Source of the DNA: Bifidobacterium tibiigranuli | Lineage (GTDB): Bacteria > Actinomycetota > Actinomycetes > Actinomycetales > Bifidobacteriaceae | DNA: 64,000 bases | Direction of reading: 5' to 3' | Assembly (NCBI RefSeq): GCF_009371885.1 | Contig: NZ_QLZA01000007.1 | Location: 124,001-188,000, forward strand | Shown here: positions 8,844 to 18,241 of the stretch, piece by piece | Layout: each line of letters begins with the position of its first letter | Numbering within the stretch: the first letter of the stretch is position 1 | The notes under the pieces: model-generated | What the model saw: the letters and a program-made list of their open reading frames with translations, nothing else | Told to the model about the DNA's origin: nothing | Database searches by the model: none | Position numbers and translations under genes: made by a program

Positions 8844-9782
8844 ATGCAGCATATTATTCTCGACTGCGATCCGGGGCATGACGATGCGATGGCGATTCTG
8901 CTCGCCGTGGGCAACCCGGGCATCGATCTGATCGGCGTCACCACTGTTGGCGGCAACCAAAGTCTCGACAAGGTCACCTACAACGCGCGATCCGTGCTGG
9001 AAATGGCCCATGCGACCGATATCCCAGTGCACGCCGGAAGCGACAGGCCGCTTATCCGCCCGCTTGAGGTCGCTGCCTCGATTCACGGCGAGACGGGGCT
9101 GGATGGCGTGACGCTGCCCAAGCCGACACGCCCGCTCGAACAGGGCCACGCGGCCAACTGGATCATCGACACCATCATGGGCAGCGAGCCCGGCACCATC
9201 ACCCTGGTTCCCACCGGCCCGCTGACCAACATCGCCCTGGCCGCGCGTCTGGAACCGCGCATCGTGGAGCGCGTCAAGGAGGTCGTGCTCATGGGCGGTG
9301 GCGTGCACGTGGGCAATTGGAGCGCGGTGGCCGAATTCAACATCAAAACCGACCCTGAAGCCGCGCGGGTGGTGTTCCGCGAGGCATGGCCGCTGACGAT
9401 GGTCGGCCTCGACCTGACTCATCAGGCGCTGTGCACGCCGCAGGTGCAGTCGCGCATCGACGCAATCGGCACCGATCTGTCGGCCTTCGCCAGCGGTCTG
9501 ATGGACTTCTTCCGCAAGTCCTACCAGAACAATCAGGACTTCATCGACCCGCCGGTGCACGACCCCTGCACGGTCGCCTACCTGATCGACCCTTCGGTGA
9601 TGACCACCCGCCGCTGCCCGCTCGACGTCGAAATCGCCGACGGGCCGACCCTAGGCATGACCGTCGCCGATCTGCGCGGGCCGGAGCCGTCTGCCAAGGA
9701 CTGCCATACGCAGGTCGCGCTCAAGCTCGATTTCGACAAGTTCTGGAACCTGATCATCGACGCCATCACGCGCATCGGCTAG
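8844..9782 (+). CDS. Ribonucleoside hydrolase (inosine-uridine-preferring family)
   Basis: A 312-residue enzyme that splits nucleosides into ribose and free base. The calcium-binding signature DCDPGHDDA is at residues 7-15, and the later conserved blocks (TLVPTGPLTNIALA, EVVLMGGGVHVGN, AEFNIKTDPEAA, and HDPCTVAYLIDP near the C-terminus) are present. Family length is normal. AAGGAG lies 7 bases before the ATG. An MFS transporter follows after 62 bp on the same strand, which suggests that uptake and cleavage of a nucleoside are co-expressed. Purine versus pyrimidine preference cannot be read from the sequence. Confidence 0.93.
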   Translation: MQHIILDCDPGHDDAMAILLAVGNPGIDLIGVTTVGGNQSLDKVTYNARSVLEMAHATDIPVHAGSDRPLIRPLEVAASIHGETGLDGVTLPKPTRPLEQGHAANWIIDTIMGSEPGTITLVPTGPLTNIALAARLEPRIVERVKEVVLMGGGVHVGNWSAVAEFNIKTDPEAARVVFREAWPLTMVGLDLTHQALCTPQVQSRIDAIGTDLSAFASGLMDFFRKSYQNNQDFIDPPVHDPCTVAYLIDPSVMTTRRCPLDVEIADGPTLGMTVADLRGPEPSAKDCHTQVALKLDFDKFWNLIIDAITRIG

Positions 9783-9844
9783 CAGCACAGCAACCAGCAG
9801 TACAGTAATCATGCAACACAGCAATAGGGAGTAGGGAAATACCG

Positions 9845-11308
9845 ATGTCTCAACAGATGACGTCCCCGTCCGGCGGGCAAACCGGCAACGGCAACAACGG
9901 CAATAACGGTGCGATGCTCGACCAAGGCGGCCGCTCCATCGTGGCACTGATGACCGCGCTCATGGTCGCAATCTTCGCATTCCAGCTCAACGCTTCGATG
10001 CTCTCGCCGGCGCTGGCGACCATGGAGCGCGAGCTCAACACGACCTCCGACCAGATTGGCCTGACGCAGACGGTGTTCTTCACCGCCGCCGCGCTGTTCT
10101 CGCTGTTCCTGCCGCGCCTGGCCGATCTGGTCGGCCGCAAGAAGGTGCTGCTGGGCATCCTCATCGCCACGACGCTCGGCTGCGTCGTCTCCGCGCTCGC
10201 CCCTAACGTCACGGTGCTCATGCTCGGCAGAATCCTGCAGGGTGCGGCCGGCCCGGTCGTGCCGATGTGCCTCATCATGCTGCATGTGCGCGTCACCGAG
10301 GAGAAACGCTACGCCAAGCTCATGTCGATTCTGACTTCCGTCAACGGCGGCATCGCCGGCATTGATGCAATTCTCGGCGGCTGGCTCGCAGGCAACTTCG
10401 GCTTCCGCTCTGTGTTCTGGACCATGGCCGTCATCGGGCTTGTCGCCATCGTGCTCGTCGGCGTCGCCACCGAGGAATCGACGGCGCAGGACACGCCGCG
10501 CATGGACTGGCTCGGCGTGGTGTGCCTCGGCATCGCCTTCCTCGCGGCCTATCTGGCCATCAACGAGATTCAAAAGCTTGGGGCGGCGAACTGGCTTGTC
10601 GTGATTATCGAAATCATCGTCGCAGCCGTGTTCTTCGTGGTCTTCTGGCAGGTCGAGAGCCGGTCCAAGGCGCCGATGGTCTCTACGGTCTACTTGAAGC
10701 AGCGCCGCACCTGGGGGCTGCTGTCCACGACGCTGCTGACCATGACCGGCGTGTTCGCCATCATGAACGGCGTGATACCTGCCATCGCGCAGGATACGAA
10801 GCTGTGGTCCGGCATGGGCGCTGATGTGGTGTCCTTCGTCACGCTCACCCCGTATGCGATCGTCGGCCTGCTCTTCGGCATTGCCGCAGGGCAGCTCGCC
10901 AGCCGCTTCGGCTACCTGAAAGTGCTGCGCGTGGGACTGGTCGTGAGCCTACTCGGCGCGCTCTTCGGCATCGTCGTGGCGCATGACCCTTCCGTGTGGA
11001 TTCTGGTCGCCATCTCGGTGCTGCTGGGACTGAGCTACGCCGGCACGGCGAACATCATGCTCAACGGCCTGGGCATCGTGCTCTCGCCGAAGGACAACAC
11101 CGGCTATCTGCCCGGCATGAACGCCGGCGCGTTCAACCTCGGCGCTGGCCTGAGCTTCGCGATACTCTACGCCTTTATGACCTCGCTGAGCGCCTCGCAC
11201 GGCTCGGTGGCCGGCTACAGTGCGGCGATGATTGCGGGCGCGGTGCTGCTGGTGGCCGCATTCGGCTGCTCCTACCTGATTCCCCAGCCCGAAGACGAAC
11301 GGGAATAG
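9845..11308 (+). CDS. MFS transporter (DHA2-like, probably 14 membrane helices)
   Basis: A 487-residue integral membrane protein. A hydrophilic Gly/Asn-rich N-terminal tail of about 30 residues precedes the first helix. The MFS signature between helices 2 and 3 is LADLVGRKKVLL, and a motif C-like stretch lies in SVNGGIAGIDAILGG. The number of hydrophobic segments fits the 14-helix class. It follows the nucleoside hydrolase, so nucleoside or base transport is possible, but drug/proton antiport is the commoner role of this class. An AGGGAGTAGGG stretch precedes the ATG. Confidence 0.85.
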   Translation: MSQQMTSPSGGQTGNGNNGNNGAMLDQGGRSIVALMTALMVAIFAFQLNASMLSPALATMERELNTTSDQIGLTQTVFFTAAALFSLFLPRLADLVGRKKVLLGILIATTLGCVVSALAPNVTVLMLGRILQGAAGPVVPMCLIMLHVRVTEEKRYAKLMSILTSVNGGIAGIDAILGGWLAGNFGFRSVFWTMAVIGLVAIVLVGVATEESTAQDTPRMDWLGVVCLGIAFLAAYLAINEIQKLGAANWLVVIIEIIVAAVFFVVFWQVESRSKAPMVSTVYLKQRRTWGLLSTTLLTMTGVFAIMNGVIPAIAQDTKLWSGMGADVVSFVTLTPYAIVGLLFGIAAGQLASRFGYLKVLRVGLVVSLLGALFGIVVAHDPSVWILVAISVLLGLSYAGTANIMLNGLGIVLSPKDNTGYLPGMNAGAFNLGAGLSFAILYAFMTSLSASHGSVAGYSAAMIAGAVLLVAAFGCSYLIPQPEDERE

Positions 11309-11367
11309 AACAGGAATAGAACAGTGCGACGCGGCGGCAGAACAGCACGGTCGCACGTTTTATACTG

Positions 11368-12279
11368 ATGCTGATGAGACTGCGAATTGATCTGGCCTAT
11401 GACGGCGGCGACTTCCACGGATGGGCGAAGCAGCCCGGTCTGCGCACGGTGCAGGGCGAGATGGAGACGGCGCTGCATCGCATTCTGAGTGTGCTGGATG
11501 ACGACGCGGGGGATCCGCTGCGCCTCGTCGTGGCCGGGCGCACTGATACGGGCGTGCATGCGAGCCATCAGGTGTGCCATCTCGATGTGCAGGCCGAAAC
11601 GCTCGCCGGCTGCATCGGCCATATGGACACGCCGGCCATCGAAGCGCTTATGCGCCGATTGCGGCATTTCCTGCCGGACGACATCACAATCCACGCCATC
11701 AGCGAAGCGCCCGAGGGCTTCGACGCACGCTTCTCCGCGCTGGAACGCACGTATGTCTTCCGCATCGCCGATGGCGCTTATGCGCCCGATCCCCGGCTGC
11801 GCGGCTTCGTGCTGTCGATGGACGGCGAGCTCGACACTGACGCGATGAATCAGGCTTCGGCGATGATGCTCGGCCTGCACGACTTCGGCTCCTTCGCCAC
11901 GCCGAACCCCGGTGGCACCACCATACGAGAAGTCAAGACGGCATGCTGGCGTCGCGTCATCACTCGCCCGCTGACCGATGAAGAGGCACGGGGGCATTAT
12001 TGCACGCCTACTATCGAATCCGGGCTGGTGTGCTTCACCATCGTCGCTGACGCCTTCGCACACAACATGGTGCGCTCCCTGGCCGGCGCATGCGTGCAGG
12101 TCGGACTGGGCAAGCGCTCGCTGGACTGGTTCGCCGGCAAGATGGCGCAGCCGGTGCGCGAGGGCTCCACAGGCCCTATTGCACCGCACGGCCTGACGCT
12201 TGAGCACATCGCCTACCCACCAGACGAGGAGCTGGGCGCGCGGGCCGAGCGCATCCGAGCCAGACGCACGCTGCCATGA
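11368..12279 (+). CDS. truA: tRNA pseudouridine synthase A
   Basis: Forms pseudouridine at positions 38-40 of the tRNA anticodon arm. The N-terminal LRIDLAYDGGDFHGWAKQP block and the catalytic GRTDTGVHAS motif (Asp60) are intact, as is the C-terminal FTIVADAFAHNMVRSLAG block. At 303 residues it has insertions relative to the 270-residue E. coli enzyme, including an extension around LTDEEARGHYC. Two in-frame ATGs (11368 and 11374) compete. It begins 59 bp after the MFS gene. A 262-bp gene-free gap with short TATGTCTGTCT repeats (about 12299-12372) follows. Confidence 0.95.
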   Translation: MLMRLRIDLAYDGGDFHGWAKQPGLRTVQGEMETALHRILSVLDDDAGDPLRLVVAGRTDTGVHASHQVCHLDVQAETLAGCIGHMDTPAIEALMRRLRHFLPDDITIHAISEAPEGFDARFSALERTYVFRIADGAYAPDPRLRGFVLSMDGELDTDAMNQASAMMLGLHDFGSFATPNPGGTTIREVKTACWRRVITRPLTDEEARGHYCTPTIESGLVCFTIVADAFAHNMVRSLAGACVQVGLGKRSLDWFAGKMAQPVREGSTGPIAPHGLTLEHIAYPPDEELGARAERIRARRTLP

Positions 12280-12541
12280 CGGAGCGGCGTGTGTGCGGCT
12301 ATGTCTGTCTGCGGCCGGCTATGTCTGTCTATTCTGTCTGCAGCTGCCTGCGTTTGTCTATGCCTGTCTGCGTTCGCCAATCCGCGCTTGTTCACGCCTC
12401 GTGACATGTTCGTAACATAGCCACGCGCCGATGGTAATGCGCGGTGGTTAGCGTTGCCAAGGAAATCGCAAGGAAGCATGCTCGCGGGCACGTCGCGGCA
12501 TCGCGTTGTGACCATTGCAGTGATTCGCGGAGGAGTTTCGA

Positions 12542-14728
12542 ATGGCAGTAAATTCAGTGCATCAACTGACGGGGGAGCTGGTCGATCGCAGGGAGGGGAT
12601 CAATCGCGAACTCAGCCGCAACGGAGTGCGCTTCGGAGTCTACAAGGACGGCGAGTACCGCGATCGGCTCTTCCCCTACGATCCGATTCCGCGCATCATC
12701 GAATCCGACGAGTTCGACCGGCTTGAGGCCGGCCTCAAGCAGCGTGTCAATGCGCTCAACGCCTACCTCAAGGACATCTATGGCGACAAGCGCATCATCG
12801 CCGACAACGTGATTCCCGGCGAATACGTCTACACTTCCGCAGGCTACTTCCCGCAGGTCAATGGCGTGACGCCTCCCGGGGGCATCTTCGCGCATATCGC
12901 CGGCGAGGACCTGGTGCAGGGCGAGGACGGCCGCTGGTGGGTGCTCGAAGACAATCTGCGCATCCCCTCGGGCGCCAGCTACCCGCTGTTCGCCAGGGAT
13001 GTCGAGCGCCGGACCAACCCCAAGCTCTTCCGCCAGCTGCATGTGCGCGACAATCGCGACTACCCGCGGCTGCTGCGCAAGGCCATGGACTTCGTTTCGA
13101 CCGACGGCATCGCGGTGGTCTTCACGCCGGGCCGTTACAACTCCGCGTTCTTCGAACATGCCTATCTAGCCGAGAAAACCGGTGCGGTGCTTGCCTTCCC
13201 CGAGGATCTGGAAGTGCTCGACAACCGGTTGTATCTCTTGGACTATGCCGGCCGCCGCCACCGCGTGGGCGTCATGTACCGCAGGATGTCGGACGAATTC
13301 CTCGACCCCTTCGCCTTCAACCCCGATTCCGTCATCGGCGTGCCGGGACTGCTCTCCGTGTATCGCTCGGGCAATGTGGCCATCGTCAACGCGCCGGGCA
13401 ACGGCGCGGCCGACGACAAGGCGATCTACTACTTTGTGCCCCGTATGATTCGCTATTATCTCAACGAAGAGCCCATCCTGAACAATGCGCCGACCTATAT
13501 GCCGATGTTCGAGCAGGATCGCCGCGAGGTGATCGACCGGCTCGGCGAGCTGGTGATCAAGGACGTGAGCGAGGCCGGCGGCTACGGCGTGGTCTTCGGC
13601 TCGAGCCTTGACAAGGCGCAGCGCCAGGAGTTGACCGAGCGCATCACGAGCGAGCCCCGCCGTTTCATCGCGCAGGAGGTCATCCAGTTCAAGGACATCA
13701 ATGTGATCGACCCGGTCACCGGCGAGGAGACGCCGCGCAAATGCGATCTGCGCGCCTTCGTGGTGACCGGCCAGAACACGCATGTGTGGTATTCGGGCCT
13801 GACCCGCTACTCCTCGAAGCCCGGAGAGATGATCGTCAACTCCTCGCAGGGCGGCGGCTTCAAGGACACTTGGGTGCTGGCGCCCGACAAGCCGAAGAAC
13901 AGCCAGCAGCAGGGCGGCGTATCCGCAGCGGATGCGGCCAGCCTCATCGCCGACCCGCAGCCGCACACGCTCTCGCTGGTCACCGTCTCGAAGGCCGACA
14001 ACCTATACTGGCTTGGGCGCTATACGGAACGTGCCTTCACCACGCTCGCGCGCTTCTTCCCCTTCTACGACCGCGTGATGGACACCGATGTGGACGCCTT
14101 CCGCCCCTTCGCCGAGGCGCTCGATCTGCCGCAGGACTTCGGCGATTTCGACGACTTCATCCATTCCTTCCTCTACGACGGTCAGGACCCGAATTCGGTG
14201 CGCAGCGCCGTCGTGCGCGCCTTCGACAACGCCGTGATTCTGCGCCCGGAACTCAGCTCGGGTCTCCTGCAGTACATCGAGCTTGCAGTGAGCAATATCA
14301 CCGCTGCGGCGACGCGCTTCGCCAGCGCGGAGGACATCTACAAGCAGCGCGACATCGAAGACAACATGCTTGCCTTCTGGGGCGGCGTCGAGGATTCCGG
14401 CATGGATACGACGCTGAAGGCGTCCATCTTCATCGGCAAGTACATCGAACGCATCGACTTGTACACGCGCCTCCACCTGGCGCCTGAAGAGCTGAGCGCG
14501 CCGCTGACGAAGCTGGAAACCTACGCGCATACGCTCGATGGCCTGCCGCTGCCGCAATGCTTCGCCATCGGCGTCGGCTGGCTTTCCGAGCAGCTGCCTG
14601 CACGCGGATACGCCCAGCTGGCTGAGCGGCTCAACGAGTTCCGGAGCGACTTCGACAGCAGGTCGGTGCTGGTGCAGTCCGAGGACGGCACGCTCAGCGC
14701 CATGAACATGGACGCCCGTCGTCCGTGA
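12542..14728 (+). CDS. Circularly permuted type-2 ATP-grasp protein fused to an alpha-E domain
   Basis: A 728-residue fusion. Residues ~1-470 match the circularly permuted ATP-grasp family (DUF404/DUF407): an N-terminal block ending in VYTSAGYFPQVNGVTPPGG, a core WVLEDNLRIPSGASY, and GYGVVFG and FKDINVIDPVTGEETPRKCDL. Residues ~485-728 match the helical alpha-E domain (DUF403), starting NLYWLGRYTERAF. In many bacteria these are separate adjacent genes next to a transglutaminase-like gene, as here. Comparative work places them in predicted peptide-ligation or peptide-tagging systems; the substrate is unknown. GGAGG precedes the ATG. Confidence 0.9.
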   Translation: MAVNSVHQLTGELVDRREGINRELSRNGVRFGVYKDGEYRDRLFPYDPIPRIIESDEFDRLEAGLKQRVNALNAYLKDIYGDKRIIADNVIPGEYVYTSAGYFPQVNGVTPPGGIFAHIAGEDLVQGEDGRWWVLEDNLRIPSGASYPLFARDVERRTNPKLFRQLHVRDNRDYPRLLRKAMDFVSTDGIAVVFTPGRYNSAFFEHAYLAEKTGAVLAFPEDLEVLDNRLYLLDYAGRRHRVGVMYRRMSDEFLDPFAFNPDSVIGVPGLLSVYRSGNVAIVNAPGNGAADDKAIYYFVPRMIRYYLNEEPILNNAPTYMPMFEQDRREVIDRLGELVIKDVSEAGGYGVVFGSSLDKAQRQELTERITSEPRRFIAQEVIQFKDINVIDPVTGEETPRKCDLRAFVVTGQNTHVWYSGLTRYSSKPGEMIVNSSQGGGFKDTWVLAPDKPKNSQQQGGVSAADAASLIADPQPHTLSLVTVSKADNLYWLGRYTERAFTTLARFFPFYDRVMDTDVDAFRPFAEALDLPQDFGDFDDFIHSFLYDGQDPNSVRSAVVRAFDNAVILRPELSSGLLQYIELAVSNITAAATRFASAEDIYKQRDIEDNMLAFWGGVEDSGMDTTLKASIFIGKYIERIDLYTRLHLAPEELSAPLTKLETYAHTLDGLPLPQCFAIGVGWLSEQLPARGYAQLAERLNEFRSDFDSRSVLVQSEDGTLSAMNMDARRP

Positions 14729-14860
14729 GCTATGTCGTCTGTGAGTTAGCAGGCCGTGAGCTACGCCGTCTGTGAAGCTACACGGCCCGTGTTTCGGCGG
14801 TTCCGTCTCGGTGCAGACAGCGAGTCGGGATCGCCGAAACGGAATCGCCGAGACAGGAAT
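14727..14860. repeat. Short direct repeats and imperfect hairpin before the transglutaminase gene
   Basis: GTGAGCTAYGYCGTCTGTGA occurs at about 14727 and 14756. Immediately after, 14790-14809 and 14821-14840 form a 20-bp imperfect stem (GTTTCGGCG pairs with CGCCGAAAC at the base), and the same CGGCGRTTCC motif recurs in reverse at about 14840-14858. No start codon or ribosome binding site is involved. Confidence 0.6.
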
Positions 14861-14936
14861 TGCCCAGCGCGTAGTCGCATCTGCTAAGGTGGGATGAGCG
14901 TTCGCAGCATATGTCGAATTCGAGGAGCCGAGATCA

Positions 14937-15731
14937 ATGAAGAAACTGGTGTTTGATTACGAGATGAAGCTGTCGTTCAGCTCTCCCGTCACCGACCACC
15001 GTTTCCAGTTGCGCTGCGTTCCCGCCTCCGGCCCCCGCCAGCAGGTGGTGGATGTCGAGGTTGAGATAGAGCCCAAGGCCGAGTTGGAGACCACGGTCGA
15101 TGCTTTCGATTCCGTGGTGAAGACCGGATACATCCGGCAGGCGCATTCGAATTTCAATTATTCCGTCAAGGGCATCGCATTCGTCGATACCGAAAACACC
15201 AAGCCGGAAAAGTACAAGCCGCTCTATCGCTTTGACTCCGCGTTGACCGTGCCCGGCTCCTCGATTGCGGCCATGATTGCGGCCTGCCGTGCCAAACTGG
15301 CTGATCTGCAGCCCGACGCAACTGAGGTCGAACAGGGCCAAGTGGTGATGGACGAGGTGTTCCGCGCATTTACGTACACGCCAGGAGCCACAACGATCCG
15401 CACCACGGCGGAGCAGGCGCTCACCCAGGGTACGGGCGTATGCCAAGACTATGCGCATGTCATGCTCGCCGTATGCCGGCATCTCGGCCTGACCGCGCGC
15501 TATATCGCCGGTCTGCTCGGGGGCGAGGGCGCGACCCACGCATGGATTGAGGTATACCACGACGGCCGCTGGATCGGACTGGACCCGACGCATAACCGCA
15601 TGGTGGACGACAACTACATCACCATCGCGCACGGTCGCGATTACCGCGACTGCATGCTCGACATCGGCATCTTCTCCGGCGACAACGTACGCCAGAGCCA
15701 GTGGGTCAACGCTTCGGTGCACGAGCAGTAG
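14937..15731 (+). CDS. Transglutaminase-like cysteine protease family protein
   Basis: A 264-residue protein with an N-terminal beta-rich domain followed by the transglutaminase core. The catalytic triad is visible as Cys169 in GTGVCQDYAH, His201 in ATHAWIEVY and Asp216 in GLDPTHN. It is the usual partner of the ATP-grasp/alpha-E protein encoded upstream and probably acts as a peptidase or amidase on the product those proteins make. No signal peptide, so cytoplasmic. The ATG has GAGGAG upstream. About 200 bp separate it from the fusion gene, enough for an internal promoter. Confidence 0.9.
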   Translation: MKKLVFDYEMKLSFSSPVTDHRFQLRCVPASGPRQQVVDVEVEIEPKAELETTVDAFDSVVKTGYIRQAHSNFNYSVKGIAFVDTENTKPEKYKPLYRFDSALTVPGSSIAAMIAACRAKLADLQPDATEVEQGQVVMDEVFRAFTYTPGATTIRTTAEQALTQGTGVCQDYAHVMLAVCRHLGLTARYIAGLLGGEGATHAWIEVYHDGRWIGLDPTHNRMVDDNYITIAHGRDYRDCMLDIGIFSGDNVRQSQWVNASVHEQ

Positions 15732-15780
15732 GTAGTGGACTGTAGCGAACGGTAGGTTGGGAGTGCGACACAGGCTCGAC

Positions 15781-15808
15781 TTGCGCGATTCGCCCTTCGT
15801 CGTATAAT
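15781..15808 (+). promoter_or_regulatory. Predicted promoter of tRNA-Ser(CGA)
   Basis: TTGCGC (15781-15786), 16-bp spacer and a perfect TATAAT (15803-15808), 23 bp before the tRNA. Confidence 0.65.
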
Positions 15809-15831
15809 AAACAAGTTGCCTTGTGCAATGT

Positions 15832-15920
15832 GGATGAGTGTCCGAGCGGTCGAAGGAGCACGCCTCGAAAGCGTGTGAGGGCGAACCCCTCCGCGAGTTC
15901 GAATCTCGCCTCATCCGCCA
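15832..15920 (+). tRNA. tRNA-Ser(CGA)
   Basis: Acceptor stem GGATGAG/CTCATCC, a long variable arm typical of class II tRNAs, anticodon loop CTCGAAA giving anticodon CGA (codon UCG), T-loop GTTCGAATC, discriminator G and an encoded CCA at 15918-15920. Confidence 0.97.
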
Positions 15921-15950
15921 AGTCCCCCGGTTTCCACCCCGGGGGACTTC
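15920..15950 (+). terminator. Intrinsic terminator after tRNA-Ser(CGA)
   Basis: AAGTCCCCCGG (15920-15930) pairs with CCGGGGGACTT (15939-15949), loop of 8, followed by a pyrimidine-rich tail. Confidence 0.8.
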
Positions 15951-16187
15951 TTACTTTCCAACGCTTCCCGCCTGCGAGTAGGCGTCACGGGGCATGTAGT
16001 CTACAACCCATATGAGTGTCTGCGAGTGTCGCGAAGTGCTGTAGTGTGTAAGGCACAGGTACTTTTGTGTGTGTTGAGGTGTTGTCTGCGATGGTGCGGA
16101 GAACACACTAGGAACGCACCACACTGATCAGAGGGAGACACAATATGGGCCCGGCGATGATAAACGACGGGGAAAGGGGAAGCGATC

Positions 16188-17072
16188 ATGCCGCCTAAGG
16201 AGATTCAGGAGACGCTCGATATCAAAGGGCTTGAGGTGACGGTCCGCTCGACCGGCGATGGGAACGATTACATTTCGCTCACCGACCTAGCGAGGGCCAA
16301 AAGCGAAGACCCGGCGGATGCGATCAAGAATTGGATGAGGAACCGTAACACCATAGAATTTCTGGGAATCTGGGAGCAGCTGAATAACCCGGACTTTAAA
16401 CCCGTCGAATTCGACGGGTTTAAAAAACAAGCGGGCTTGAACTCCTTTATCATGACCCCGACTAAATGGATCACTGCCACAGGCGCAATCGGAATCAAAA
16501 CCAAACGTGGAAGATACAACGGTGGAACCTTCGCCCATGTAGACATCGCCATGGATTTCGCCTCTTGGATCAGTCCCGAGTTCCGTCTCTATGTCTTCCA
16601 AGAGTACAAGCGGCTGAAAACGGACGAATCGAGCCGCCTCAATATCGAATGGTCCAACAAACGCATGTTTGCTTCCTTGAACTACCGAATCCAGACGGAC
16701 GCGATCAAGGATACGATGCCGGAGCATATGAAAGGCAGCAGATTCGAAGGCATCAGGTACGCGGATGAGGCAGACCTGCTCAACCTCATCGTCTTCGGTG
16801 TGACTGCTCGGGAATGGAAAGCCGAGCATCCAGAACATGGCTCTGACAATGTCCGGGATTTCGCCACTGTGATGCAGAATCTGATTCTCTCCAATCTAGA
16901 GGCAAGGAACGCAGAGCTTCTTCGGGACCATGTGGACAAAGACAAGCGTTTCGAGATTCTTAACAATGTCGCGATACAGCAGAAGAGGAGCTTGGAGCGC
17001 CATTCGGGAATGAAGAAGCTCGAAGAGGAGGATAAGAGAAAAGCTCTTGGCGGTCAGACTGCGGAGTCGTAG
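16188..17072 (+). CDS. KilA-N domain protein
   Basis: A 294-residue protein with an N-terminal KilA-N fold: YISLTDLARAKSED, then DAIKNWMRNRNTIEFLGIWE, then TKWITATGAIGIKTKRGRYNGGTFAHVDIAMDFASWISPEFRLYV. The C-terminal half is charged and helical. KilA-N domains bind nucleic acid and are carried mainly by phages and other mobile elements, though chromosomal solo copies next to tRNA genes are frequent. Its GC content is visibly lower than the flanking genes. GGGGAAGCGATC precedes the ATG. It lies 270 bp downstream of tRNA-Ser(CGA), a common integration site, but I see no integrase and no duplicated tRNA 3' end. Confidence 0.88.
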   Translation: MPPKEIQETLDIKGLEVTVRSTGDGNDYISLTDLARAKSEDPADAIKNWMRNRNTIEFLGIWEQLNNPDFKPVEFDGFKKQAGLNSFIMTPTKWITATGAIGIKTKRGRYNGGTFAHVDIAMDFASWISPEFRLYVFQEYKRLKTDESSRLNIEWSNKRMFASLNYRIQTDAIKDTMPEHMKGSRFEGIRYADEADLLNLIVFGVTAREWKAEHPEHGSDNVRDFATVMQNLILSNLEARNAELLRDHVDKDKRFEILNNVAIQQKRSLERHSGMKKLEEEDKRKALGGQTAES

Positions 17073-17219
17073 CTGATTGACTTTGAAACATTGGTCTCGC
17101 ACTTGGGTGCGCGTGGCCACGCTGCCTATAGAGCATGGTGTGCTGGACGCATGCGACATTTTTCGCTGCGGAGTGCGACAAGGGCCGCTGATGTATCGCT
17201 ACAACTATGGATTTCAGCG

Positions 17220-18161
17220 CTATACGAACAGCGCGGCATCGTAGGATGGGTAGCCGAAGTCGAAGGCCTGCTCCATGCGCGACGCGGCTAGGAGCGAGAG
17301 TGCTCGCAGACCGTCTATTGACGCTGAATCGTCGGCTGGCGAGGATGCGCTGCTGCGCTGGGATTGTTGCGTATGCTGTGAGTCTTGGGTGATCTGTGTG
17401 CCCTGAGTGCCCTGCGAATCTTGGCCTTCCACGCCTGTAATCTCCTCGCGGGCGCAATTGATTTCGACTGCGGCCATCGTCGGCACGCGCAGGCCGGTGG
17501 CCGCATCGATGATCGTATCCTGATTGGCGAGCAGCTGCTTGACGGAGTAGACCTTCTGCCGAGGATCCTTGATATTTCCTGCTGCTGAGGCGAGCGAAAA
17601 CAGCTGCGAAGCCGTGGCCTTGTGGTCGTCGCTAAGTGTCAGCGTGGCGTTCGACACTCCGCGCGCGGCGAGCACCTCGGCTGCGAAGCCGGCCCGGTCC
17701 TCGGCCAGAACAGCCGCCAAAAGCACGTTGGTATCGGCGTGCAGCTGCGTGCGGCCATCGAGCCCGCCGCGATGCGTCGCCGCAGCAGGCTCGCTATACG
17801 TTCCGCCCACGGAGGGTGCCAGCACATGCGCGAGATGCTGCGCCTGCGCCGCATGTATCGTGCCTTGCGCAAAACGTTGCGGGCATGCCGCAGCCACTTC
17901 GGTCCACTGGCTGCCTGCCGTCGTAGCCGCAAGAAAACGCATCAGGCGAGGATTATGGCCGGCCACCACGTTTTGCTCCTCGATGGCGGATAGATACGCC
18001 CGACTGCACGGATTCGTAGCCCTGCTCGCCTCGACCCGCGTTTCCAGCTGTGGAGCCGCGCATCCCGTAGCTGACAGCAGCAGACACCCCGCCAGCGCAC
18101 CGCCGATGGCGTGGATCAGGTGTCGTTCGCTGTGCATGAAGTGGGTGGTGCGTGTCTGCAT
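17220..18161 (-). CDS. Predicted lipoprotein of unknown function
   Basis: A 313-residue protein with a lipoprotein signal: a short basic N-terminus, hydrophobic core and lipobox LLSATGC, predicting a diacylglyceryl-Cys and attachment to the outer face of the membrane. The mature part is Ala/His/Gln-rich and helical (AQAQHLAHVLAP and LFSLASAAGNIKDPRQKVYS), with a Ser/Thr/Gln-rich segment near residue 265 (GTQGTQITQDSQHTQQ). I do not recognise a domain. An internal ATG at residue 9 would still leave a full signal peptide. It is divergent from nusA with only 80 bp between, so promoters overlap. Confidence 0.8.
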   Translation of the reverse strand: MQTRTTHFMHSERHLIHAIGGALAGCLLLSATGCAAPQLETRVEASRATNPCSRAYLSAIEEQNVVAGHNPRLMRFLAATTAGSQWTEVAAACPQRFAQGTIHAAQAQHLAHVLAPSVGGTYSEPAAATHRGGLDGRTQLHADTNVLLAAVLAEDRAGFAAEVLAARGVSNATLTLSDDHKATASQLFSLASAAGNIKDPRQKVYSVKQLLANQDTIIDAATGLRVPTMAAVEINCAREEITGVEGQDSQGTQGTQITQDSQHTQQSQRSSASSPADDSASIDGLRALSLLAASRMEQAFDFGYPSYDAALFV

Positions 18162-18241
18162 AGACCATTAGAGTAATGAAGGATTATGACCAAGTGGGGC
18201 ACAAGCGCTCGGCTAAATAACTTCATAGGAGGTCTTGCACC

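Noticed and set aside
15706..15921. Short open frame antisense to tRNA-Ser(CGA)
   Set aside because: Its sequence is made by the tRNA; a classical spurious protein.
15832..17072. Integrated element at tRNA-Ser(CGA)
   Set aside because: No integrase and no duplicate of the tRNA 3' end was found downstream; kept only as a note on the KilA-N gene.
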